Assembly (NCBI GenBank): GCA_041485905.1
Contig: JBGPKK010000154.1
Span: forward strand, 1-10,905
Origin: JAHFUI01 sp041485905
GTDB lineage: Bacteria; Acidobacteriota; Vicinamibacteria; Vicinamibacterales; CAVVIG01
Direction: 5' to 3'
Length of the DNA: 10,905 bases
Position numbers and translations under genes: made by a program. Below, one piece after another: positions 6,501 through 10,905 of this stretch. The notes beneath the pieces were generated by a model. The model was given only the letters and a program-made list of their open reading frames with translations, was not told the origin of the DNA and searched no databases. How positions within the stretch are numbered: the stretch's first letter is position 1; the number at the start of each line of letters is the position of its first letter.

Positions 6501-7455
6501 GAAGGCGGACGAGCATGAGGCCGCGGTGAAGGACGCTCGCGTCGGTCTCGAGTCGATCCGAGCCGTCGTCGCGGAGCTGGACATCGCGCGCGCGACGGCG
6601 GAAAGCGATCTGTCACACCTCGCGACGTCGTGTCTCGAAGGCGTGCAGGCAACGCTGGACGATGTGGTGGTCGAAGTCGAGCAGATGGAGCGTGACGGCA
6701 CGTCGGTACCCGACGCGCGCGTGATTTGCGCGGAGGAGCCGGACGAATCCGACGAAGAGCCCGCCGATCTGTCGGAGGTCGGCCGGTCGGTCGCAGCGGC
6801 CGAGCAGCGCGCGCTGAGCGCCGAGGAGGCCATCGCCACCCTGCGCGCGAAGATCGACCGCCTCGGTCCGGTCAACATGATGGCCATCGACCAATTCGTC
6901 GAGCTCGAGACGCGCCACGCGTTCCTCACCACGCAGCGCAAGGATCTCGTCGACTCCATCGCGCAGACGAGCGAAGCCATCAAGCGCATCGACGAGACCA
7001 CCCGTCAGCGCTTCGCGGAAGCCTTGGCGGCGATCAACCACAATTTCCAGCAGACATTCAGCACGCTCTTCGGCGGCGGCCGCGCCGGCCTGGCGCTGCT
7101 CGACCCTAACGACCCGCTCGAGAGCGGCATCGAGATTATCGCCCAGCCGCCCGGCAAGCGGCTCCAGAGCGTGCAACTGCTGTCGGGCGGCGAGAAGGCG
7201 CTCACGGCGATTGCGTTGATGTTCGGGCTGTTCAAGTACAAGCCCAGCCCCTTCTGCCTGCTCGACGAGATCGACGCGCCGCTCGACGATGCGAACATCG
7301 GCCGGTTCGTGGAGATGCTGCGCAGCATGCAGCAGCATACGCAGTTCATTCTCATCACGCACAACCGCAAGACCATGGAGATCGCTGACCGTCTGTACGG
7401 CGTCACCATGGAAGAGCCGGGCGTGTCGAAGCTGATCTCGGTTCAACTGAACTGA
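3547..7455 (+). CDS. smc: Chromosome segregation/condensation ATPase SMC
   Basis: SMC forms a ring-shaped dimer that, with ScpA and ScpB, extrudes and organises chromosomal DNA; neither partner gene is in the window. The 1302-residue product has the whole architecture: N-terminal head with Walker A GPNGCGKSN (31-39), long coiled coil (about 242-560), hinge (about 575-755), second coil (about 760-1140), and C-terminal head with the signature LSGGEKAL (from 1212) and Walker B LLDEIDAPLDD (D1240, catalytic E1241). NMMAID and LITHN are also present. The start is ATG 3547 (MRLQRLEINGFKSF), which matches the family; GTG 3535 and 3538 are in frame just upstream and no clear SD is seen. At 1302 residues it is longer than the usual 1150-1200. 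Extra sequence includes a Gly/Asn/His-rich linker (98-121) and palindrome-encoded stretches at 126-157 in the head and 662-671 in the hinge. An acidic stretch (about 1061-1075) precedes the C-terminal head. ATPase motifs are intact. Confidence 0.96.
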   Translation: MRLQRLEINGFKSFSDRSELAFDAGVTAIVGPNGCGKSNVADAITWVMGEQSAKSLRGERMEDVIFNGSDARKATASAEVRLRFSGVLKNVTGPAFPGENGHGHNGNGHNGNGDGKGNGHHPVLVASDFSRTTDIEDPGISDSGVSEAMQSGLSRIPQEVIQSVAREVEVTRRLYRSGDSEYLIDGQICRLRDVHELLMDTGLGAKAYAIIEQGKIGLILSSRPTDRRQLIEEAAGVTKYKSRRRSAELKLEAARQNLTRIDDIAFEVEKQRGTLKRQAAKARRYQKLRDELRRWDKVLFARKYRQLAATIESARERLTDARERETASAGRVAEIESDLGRLRIELVEAESLATSARESAHARELAINRRQQQIAFDREQIRTLDGRAAVVAAELETLEARREPARAALAARREASATAVADRDRAERALTSDSDAYESAHQEIEGLDADVEAARSEVFSAINSATALRHALEHAGAAREKVAETLTKLDVEIDDVRIESERVAAERAEAAERLGRAQDAIEATRVARAARESELASARIEHEWRARSVRVREQELAGVEARLKSLEELEAARTGYGDAARAVLAQANGKVAQQGAVADYLDVDAGYERAVEACLGDLLQHVVVERPEHAAAGFQLVREQAAGRCGFIIARPAPSTSRSYIASFFSRTTDVATVVPKDLSPATSEGLVSLSSVVHVNGPFADAIRSAIGDAWIADGYDRAAAASRLTSAAVATRAGDLFRGPHVVSGGNREEARGILETKREIRELGGRISGDREALARLAEETMALEATIAQATNGIGGLNAEHHKQEKAIVGYDAQLQYASDESLRLVQKGEQLVRERRQAEEERDALDRRQVEAHDSIGRLEQEQRSADERLTLAQRHLSDAREAADDLNRRAAEIGATYAALVERTTALEAEVQRLEEAGAELELRARALADELDQVRRRVDELGAAVVEGEAELDADVHALEALQHRVRTADEVVSSLRVKADEHEAAVKDARVGLESIRAVVAELDIARATAESDLSHLATSCLEGVQATLDDVVVEVEQMERDGTSVPDARVICAEEPDESDEEPADLSEVGRSVAAAEQRALSAEEAIATLRAKIDRLGPVNMMAIDQFVELETRHAFLTTQRKDLVDSIAQTSEAIKRIDETTRQRFAEALAAINHNFQQTFSTLFGGGRAGLALLDPNDPLESGIEIIAQPPGKRLQSVQLLSGGEKALTAIALMFGLFKYKPSPFCLLDEIDAPLDDANIGRFVEMLRSMQQHTQFILITHNRKTMEIADRLYGVTMEEPGVSKLISVQLN
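3853..3882 (+). repeat. Two tandem 15-bp repeats inside smc coding the Gly/Asn/His linker
   Basis: GGCCACAACGGCAAC (3853-3867) is followed directly by GGCCACAACGGGAAC (3868-3882), one mismatch. Each unit encodes G-H-N-G-N. Less regular copies flank them, so the whole linker from about 3841 to 3906 is built of G, N and H codons. Being a multiple of three, the repeat can grow or shrink without breaking the smc frame. Confidence 0.85.
3924..3952 (+). repeat. Coding palindromic element, copy 1 (smc head)
   Basis: GTCCGAC-TTTA-GTCGGAC (3924-3941) is a perfect 7-bp inverted repeat, followed by the tail GACAGACATCG. In the smc frame it reads S-D-F-S-R-T-T-D-I. It matches copy 3 in the hinge at 24 of 29 positions, including the tail beyond the palindrome, so the two are related elements and not chance hairpins. 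Confidence 0.8.
3995..4018 (-). repeat. Coding palindromic element, copy 2 (smc head, inverted)
   Basis: The core TCCGGCTTAAGCCGGA is flanked by AA on the left and TCCCAC on the right. Over 24 bp it differs at one base from the copy in the cupredoxin gene at 9801-9824. Relative to the copy in the M48 gene it is inverted. In the smc frame it reads Q-S-G-L-S-R-I-P. In this orientation the intact core would read TCC GGC TAA; here the base is T, giving TTA (Leu) and no stop. Confidence 0.85.
5532..5560 (+). repeat. Coding palindromic element, copy 3 (smc hinge, degenerate left arm)
   Basis: GTCCTTCTTTAGCCGGAC followed by TACAGACGTCG matches copy 1 (3924-3952) at 24 of 29 positions. The left arm has decayed, so only part of the palindrome is left. 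It is read in the same phase and encodes S-F-F-S-R-T-T-D-V, against S-D-F-S-R-T-T-D-I in the head. It lies in the SMC hinge between GFIIARPAP and GLVSLSSVVHV. Confidence 0.75.
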
Positions 7456-7464
7456 CCCCGGACA

Positions 7465-8250
7465 TTGCAGCCAAGGTTCTTCGTTCCTGTCCCTCTGGTC
7501 TTCATGCTGGCGGCGTGCGTTGCTCCAGGAGGCCTGACCGCGCGCGCCAGCGATGAATGGACGCGCAGCTATCCACTGACGCCAGACGGCGAAGTCCGGA
7601 TCGTCAACGGCAACGGCCGAATCGACGTCGAAGGGGTCGACGGGGAACAGGTTGAAGTTCGCGCTGAACGGATTGCGCGGGCGGCCACCGACGCGGCCGC
7701 CCGTGAACTGCTGCCGCGCATCAGCATCAAAGAGGACGTCAGGCCGGACCGCATCGCCATTGAAACCGAGCGTCTGGGCGGCATCCTGATCGGGGTCAGC
7801 GTCGAGGTGCGCTACCGCGTGCGCGTGCCGAAAGCCGCACTGGTCCGGGCGCGGACGGCCAACGGAGAGATTGCGGTGGACGCGCTGGGCGGCCGGCTGG
7901 TGGCGACGACCGTCAACGGCGGCATCACCGGTCGGGATTTGGGCGGCGGCGTCGAGGCACGCGTGGTCAACGGTCCCGTGACGATTGACATCCGCTCGGT
8001 CGGCACCGATCCGATCGATCTCCGGACGGTCAACGGCACAGTCCAATTGACGCTGCCCGACACTGCCAAGGCCAACGTGTCGGCCAACTGCACCAACTGC
8101 GCGATCACCGTGTCCGACCTCACGTTGGATCTGATGGGCGAGCAATCGAGGCGCCGCGTGCGCGGACGCTTGAACGGCGGCGGTACGCCCATCGATCTGG
8201 CAACGACCATTGGCACCATCCGGATCGCACGCCGGCCCTCCGGAACGTAA
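7465..8250 (+). CDS. DUF4097-type beta-strand repeat protein, putative lipoprotein
   Basis: The family has no firmly established function; members are cell-envelope proteins built of short beta-strands and are sometimes labelled putative adhesins. The 261-residue product shows repeated V/T-NG turn motifs: RIVNGNGRIDVEG, RTANGEIAV, TTVNGGITG, RVVNGPVTI, RTVNGTVQL and TTIGTIRI, as expected for a beta-helix-like fold. With the TTG start at 7465 the N-terminus is MQPRFFVPVPLVF followed by the lipobox LAAC (cysteine 18), suggesting a lipoprotein. Without it, ATG 7504 would leave too short a signal. A type I cleavage after TARA is also possible. No clear SD is seen. The start is 9 nt after the smc stop and the gene ends 3 nt before the M48 protease start, so the three may be co-transcribed. 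NCTNC (near 210) is the only other cysteine pair. Confidence 0.82.
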   Translation: MQPRFFVPVPLVFMLAACVAPGGLTARASDEWTRSYPLTPDGEVRIVNGNGRIDVEGVDGEQVEVRAERIARAATDAAARELLPRISIKEDVRPDRIAIETERLGGILIGVSVEVRYRVRVPKAALVRARTANGEIAVDALGGRLVATTVNGGITGRDLGGGVEARVVNGPVTIDIRSVGTDPIDLRTVNGTVQLTLPDTAKANVSANCTNCAITVSDLTLDLMGEQSRRRVRGRLNGGGTPIDLATTIGTIRIARRPSGT

Positions 8251-8253
8251 ACC

Positions 8254-9411
8254 GTGAACGAAGACAAAGCGACCCGTTACCAACGTCTGAAGCGGCAGGC
8301 GAGCGTCGTGTCGCTGCTGTGGAGCGTTGCGCTCCTGACCGGCGTCCTGTGGAGCGGCTTCACCCTGACGCTTCGATCGCTGACCGAGTCGGCCGCCTTG
8401 TCCCTCACGCACCTGTCCGCGTCGTCCGCGCCGTATGTGGGATCCGGCTTGAGCAGGATGAGTGCGATCGTCCTCTACGTCTGCCTCCTGACGCTGCTGA
8501 ACGAGATCGGCGGCGCGCCGATTACCTGGTACTCAGGCTTTTTTCTCGAGCGGCGGTATGGGCTATCCAATGAGCGGCTCGCCGCCTGGATGCGCGATCA
8601 GGTGAAGTCCCTGGCGCTCGGTCTGGTGATCGCCTCCGGCGCCGCGCTGATTGTGTACGGCTTCATCACGCTCTCGCCGCGCCGCTGGTGGCTGACGGCG
8701 GCCGTCGCGTTCGCGGCGCTCATCGTCGGCCTCACGCAGGTCGCTCCCGTCCTGCTGCTGCCGATCTTCTATCGGGTCAAGCCGCTCGAACGGGAGTCGC
8801 TGCGCGCGCGGCTGCTCGCGCTCGCCGATCGCGCCGGGGCGCACGTGCTGGGCGCGTACGAGTGGGGCCTCGGCGACAAGACGAAGAAGGCCAACGCGGC
8901 GCTCGCGGGGCTCGGCGCCACGCGGCGGATTCTCGTGTCCGACACGATGCTCGCCGAATACTCCGACGAGGAGATCGAAGTGGTGCTGGCGCACGAAATC
9001 GCCCATCATGTGCACGGCGACATCTGGAAAGGGATCCTCTTCGAGAGCGCGCTGATCGTGGCGGGCTTTTACCTCGCGGCGCGCGTGCTCCAGACCCTTG
9101 CCGCGCCGATCGGGCTTCGTGATGTCGCAGACATCGCGGGGCTGCCGCTGCTGGTGCTTGCCGCCGGGACCGTGTCGCTCGTGATGGTGCCCATTGCGCA
9201 TGCGATGTCGCGCGCGTATGAACGCGGCGCGGACCGGTTCGCGCTCGACCTGACCCGCAACCCGGACGCATTCATTTCCGCCATGCGCCGGCTTGGCGCG
9301 CAGAACCTGGCCGAGGAGCACCCCTCGAAGGTCGTGCAGTGGCTGTTCTACAGTCATCCGCCGCTCGGCGAACGGATCGCGGCGGCGCAATCCTTCGCGA
9401 GCGGAGGCTGA
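8254..9411 (+). CDS. M48 family zinc metalloprotease, membrane-embedded, Ste24-like
   Basis: M48 proteases of the Ste24/HtpX group cleave membrane or misfolded envelope proteins in the inner membrane. The 385-residue product has several predicted membrane segments (about 17-40, 70-92, 117-140, 146-172, 263-283, 295-315). The zinc site is complete: HEIAH (H247, E248, H251) and the third ligand E323 in YERGADRFA. SHPPLGERI near the C-terminus is a usual M48 feature, as is YSGFFLERRYGLS (93-105) for the Ste24-like branch. The start is GTG 8254, 3 nt after the preceding stop, with only a weak GGAA upstream, so translation is probably coupled to the DUF4097-type gene. The loop after the first membrane helix contains YVGSGLSRM (61-69), encoded by a palindromic element shared with the cupredoxin gene. 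The substrate cannot be told from sequence; bacterial members need not act on prenylated proteins. Confidence 0.93.
   Translation: MNEDKATRYQRLKRQASVVSLLWSVALLTGVLWSGFTLTLRSLTESAALSLTHLSASSAPYVGSGLSRMSAIVLYVCLLTLLNEIGGAPITWYSGFFLERRYGLSNERLAAWMRDQVKSLALGLVIASGAALIVYGFITLSPRRWWLTAAVAFAALIVGLTQVAPVLLLPIFYRVKPLERESLRARLLALADRAGAHVLGAYEWGLGDKTKKANAALAGLGATRRILVSDTMLAEYSDEEIEVVLAHEIAHHVHGDIWKGILFESALIVAGFYLAARVLQTLAAPIGLRDVADIAGLPLLVLAAGTVSLVMVPIAHAMSRAYERGADRFALDLTRNPDAFISAMRRLGAQNLAEEHPSKVVQWLFYSHPPLGERIAAAQSFASGG
8437..8460 (+). repeat. Coding palindromic element, copy 4 (M48 protease, first loop)
   Basis: GTGGGATCCGGCTTGAGC followed by AGGATG matches the cupredoxin copy (9801-9824, read on the minus strand) at 21 of 24 positions. 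The match extends upstream as GTAtGTGGG against GTAcGTGGG. It is read in the same phase, giving Y-V-G-S-G-L-S-R-M. It lies in the loop between membrane helices 1 and 2, where an insertion should be tolerated. Confidence 0.75.
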
Positions 9412-9494
9412 CGACCAGCAGCAAGCTGACAGCCATCTCCCGCTACGACAACTCGCCCAAGAACAACTGGGACCCGGCGCTGGTGGAGTACCCG
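9412..9494. other. Short gap between convergent M48 and cupredoxin genes
   Basis: The two genes converge here with 83 nt between stop codons. I see no strong hairpin with a T-run on either strand and no small gene. Confidence 0.4.
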
Positions 9495-9893
9495 CTATTT
9501 GCGCGGTTTGACGACGAGCTGGCCGCGCATCTGGCGGCAGCCGTCTTCAATCTGCAGGTTGCAATAGAAGGGAAACGTGCCGGCCTGGTCGGCCCGGAAC
9601 TCGAACGTGATCGGCTGGCCGGGGCTGACGCGCTTGGCGATCCGATAGGCGTCGATCGTCAGGCTGTGCGCGATGTCGTCGGTCCGAAGCTCGATCTTGA
9701 CGAGGTCGTCCTGCAGCACTTCGATGCGAGGGGGATCGAACTTGTAGCGGGTCGCCGTGATCTGCCACGGGCGCTCGGTCGGCGCCTGGCTCTGGGCAGT
9801 AATCCGGCTAAAGCCGGATCCCACGTACATCAAAGATGTGATCCCGACGAGCGCGATCATACCGGCGACGCGCCGCGGGTTCGTCAGCCTCAT
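9495..9893 (-). CDS. Small exported cupredoxin-domain protein with an atypical metal-ligand loop
   Basis: Cupredoxins are small beta-barrels that usually carry copper for electron transfer. The 132-residue product has an N-terminal signal or anchor helix (MRLTNPRRVAGMIALVGITS) and a cupredoxin domain from about W43: QITATRYKFDPPRIEV, DIAHSLTI and FYCNLQ. Candidate ligands are H76, C111 and M122. The C111-M122 spacing (11) equals that of the CuA loop of cytochrome oxidase subunit II, but the His expected 8 after the first Cys is C119, and the positions of the CuA Glu and second Cys are Leu and Ile. It is therefore not a standard CuA site, and the canonical second His of a type 1 site is missing. 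The start ATG 9893 is preferred over 9947, which would extend into the intergenic repeat; a TACAAT -10-like hexamer lies at 9911-9906 and no SD is visible. Residues 24-31 (VGSGFSRI) come from a palindromic element. Confidence 0.8.
   Translation of the reverse strand: MRLTNPRRVAGMIALVGITSLMYVGSGFSRITAQSQAPTERPWQITATRYKFDPPRIEVLQDDLVKIELRTDDIAHSLTIDAYRIAKRVSPGQPITFEFRADQAGTFPFYCNLQIEDGCRQMRGQLVVKPRK
9801..9824 (-). repeat. Coding palindromic element, copy 5 (cupredoxin signal region)
   Basis: This is the most intact copy: TCCGGC-TAAA-GCCGGA with TCCCAC on the right flank (plus strand). Read in the gene it encodes Y-V-G-S-G-F-S-R-I, at the junction between the signal helix and the mature cupredoxin. 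A second small perfect palindrome, ACATC-AAA-GATGT (9827-9839), abuts it and is also coding. Confidence 0.85.
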
Positions 9894-9932
9894 TGGGATG
9901 TGCTGATTGTACGACGAACGGAAAGTCAGGTT

Positions 9933-10005
9933 GGTCGGGTAGGTCAAGTGGGTCGGGTAGGTTGCGCCACCTGGCCCACCAGACCTACCTGCCCTACCCC
10001 GACCT
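9933..10005. repeat. GGTCGGGTAGG-type repeat able to form a long stem-loop between pnp and the cupredoxin gene
   Basis: GGTCGGGTAGGT occurs twice with an 18-nt period (9933-9944 and 9951-9962). On the other side of a short spacer lies its near complement: CCTACCCCGACC (9993-10004) pairs with 9933-9943 apart from one bulged G, and ACCTAC (9983-9988) pairs with GTAGGT inside the second copy. The right arm overlaps the pnp stop codon (TAG at 10006-10004). It may act as a 3' structural end or processing site for the pnp mRNA. No T-run follows, so it is not a typical intrinsic terminator; it may simply be a mobile or expanding repeat. Confidence 0.65.
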
Positions 10006-10905
10006 ATGAGGCCTTGGGCGCGCTCGCGTCGCCGCCGGCTTCGTCCTGCAGCAACGCCTTGCGGCTCAGCCGAATCTTTCCGGTCGGGTCGATGTTGATT
10101 ACCTTGACCAGCAGCTGCTCGCCTTCCTTCAGCTCGTCGCGCACGTCCTTGACGCGGTGATTCGCGATCTCGGAGACGTGCAGCAGGCCGTCGGTCCCCG
10201 GCATGATCTCGACGAACGCCCCGAAGTCGGTGATTCGCTGTACCTTTCCGAGGTACGTCTTGTTCAGCTCCGGTGTCGCCGTGAGCTCCTGGATGATCGA
10301 GATTGCCTTCTGCGCCGACGCGCCGTCCGCCGACGCGACGTTCACGCGGCCATCGTCTTCCACGTCGATCTTCACGCCGGTCCGCTCGATGATGCTGCGG
10401 ATCATCTTGCCGCCCGGCCCGATGACGTCGCGGATCTTGTCGACCGGAATCTTGATCGTCACAATCCGCGGCGCGAACGAGGAGATGTTCTGTCGAGGCG
10501 TCGCGATCGCCTCACGCATCTTGTCGAGGATGTGCAGGCGGCCGCGCCGGGCTTGCTCCAGCGCCTTCGTCATCACCTCTGTGGTGATGCCGCCGACCTT
10601 GATGTCCATCTGCAGCGCCGTGATGCCGTCAGAGGTGCCGGCCACCTTGAAGTCCATGTCGCCGTAGTGATCCTCGGCGCCCGCGATGTCGGAGAGGACG
10701 GCGTACTTGCCAGACCTTTCGTCCATCACCAGTCCCATCGCGATGCCGGCCACAGCGCTCTTGATGGGGACCCCGGCGTCCATCATGGCCAGCGACCCGC
10801 CGCAGACGGAGGCCATCGATGACGATCCGTTGGATTCGAGAATGTCCGAGACAATCCGGATGGTGTACGGGAAGGTCTCTTCCGGCGGGATGACCGTGAA
10901 CAGTG
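10004..10905 (-). CDS. pnp: Polynucleotide phosphorylase (PNPase), C-terminal part (runs off the right edge)
   Basis: PNPase degrades RNA 3' to 5' using phosphate and works in the cytoplasmic RNA decay machinery. The window holds the last 299 residues. They begin inside the second RNase PH domain (FPYTIRIVSDILESNGSSS, then ASVCGGSLAMMDAGVPIK). The catalytic-site segment AEDHYGDMDFKVAG is intact, with the aspartates matching E. coli D486 and D492 at visible residues 78 and 84. A KH domain follows with the GPGGK loop (visible 162-166), then an S1 RNA-binding domain (about 217-285; GKVQRITDFGAFVEI through GKIRLSRKALL), and a short Ala/Gly-rich tail. The N-terminal RNase PH domain and the start lie outside the window. 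The order (RNase PH, KH, S1) is standard and nothing seems broken. The reading continues to the window edge, upstream of the in-frame ATG at 10816, which is internal. Confidence 0.97.
   Translation of the reverse strand, partial: LFTVIPPEETFPYTIRIVSDILESNGSSSMASVCGGSLAMMDAGVPIKSAVAGIAMGLVMDERSGKYAVLSDIAGAEDHYGDMDFKVAGTSDGITALQMDIKVGGITTEVMTKALEQARRGRLHILDKMREAIATPRQNISSFAPRIVTIKIPVDKIRDVIGPGGKMIRSIIERTGVKIDVEDDGRVNVASADGASAQKAISIIQELTATPELNKTYLGKVQRITDFGAFVEIMPGTDGLLHVSEIANHRVKDVRDELKEGEQLLVKVINIDPTGKIRLSRKALLQDEAGGDASAPKAS

Noticed and set aside
6613..8412. 599-codon open frame on the minus strand across the smc end, the DUF4097-type gene and the M48 start
   Set aside because: It crosses three real genes on the other strand and its product has no recognisable domain; long antisense frames are expected at this GC content.
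9339..10160. 273-codon plus-strand frame overlapping the M48 end, the cupredoxin gene and the pnp end
   Set aside because: It is out of frame with M48 and antisense to two recognisable genes; the middle part is just the translated GGTCGGGTAGG repeat.

Overview
The window is high-GC bacterial chromosomal DNA with housekeeping genes on both strands. No rRNA, tRNA, CRISPR array, transposase or phage gene was seen. Protein style (an SMC opening MRLQRLEINGFKSF, a DUF4097-type protein, an exported protein with GDTGLWFVPTAEV, a Ste24-like M48 protease) and gene mix suggest Acidobacteriota, perhaps a Vicinamibacteria-like lineage. That placement is inference from remembered family features, not a search.

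Layout, left to right. Positions 1-262 (minus) hold the N-terminal part of an exported, probably outer-membrane protein, with a promoter-like region upstream that carries a dyad. Positions 395-1483 (minus) hold tatA-tatC, the twin-arginine export genes, with tatC starting directly after the tatA stop codon and a strong sigma70-type promoter at 1529-1558. Divergent from these, 1618-3249 (plus) encodes a C-terminal processing protease (S41) with signal peptide, PDZ and an intact Ser/Lys/Gln active site. After a hairpin-rich gap (3250-3546), 3547-7455 (plus) encodes a long SMC chromosome-condensation ATPase (1302 aa). Two closely packed genes follow: a DUF4097-type putative lipoprotein (7465-8250) and an M48 membrane zinc protease (8254-9411). 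On the minus strand, 9495-9893 encodes a small exported cupredoxin and 10004-10905 the C-terminal part of polynucleotide phosphorylase (pnp), which enters from the right edge. Between them lies a GGTCGGGTAGG-type repeat able to form a long stem-loop.

The most interesting signal is a family of short palindromes with core CCGRCTTTAGYCGG. They lie inside coding sequence, not between genes: three in smc (two in the N-terminal head, one half-copy in the hinge), one in the M48 protease and one in the cupredoxin. All five are read in the same phase and give the peptide S-x-(F/L)-S-R. The copies in the M48 and cupredoxin genes also share flanks, so two unrelated proteins carry YVGSGLSRM and YVGSGFSRI. 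One smc copy lies in the opposite orientation, and a single base difference from the intact copy removes the stop codon that orientation would create. This resembles the protein-coding palindromic elements of Rickettsia, but the family here is different and I do not know it as described in this setting.

Functionally the genes are mostly independent: protein export and envelope quality control (tatAC, S41 and M48 proteases, exported proteins), chromosome organisation (smc) and RNA turnover (pnp).
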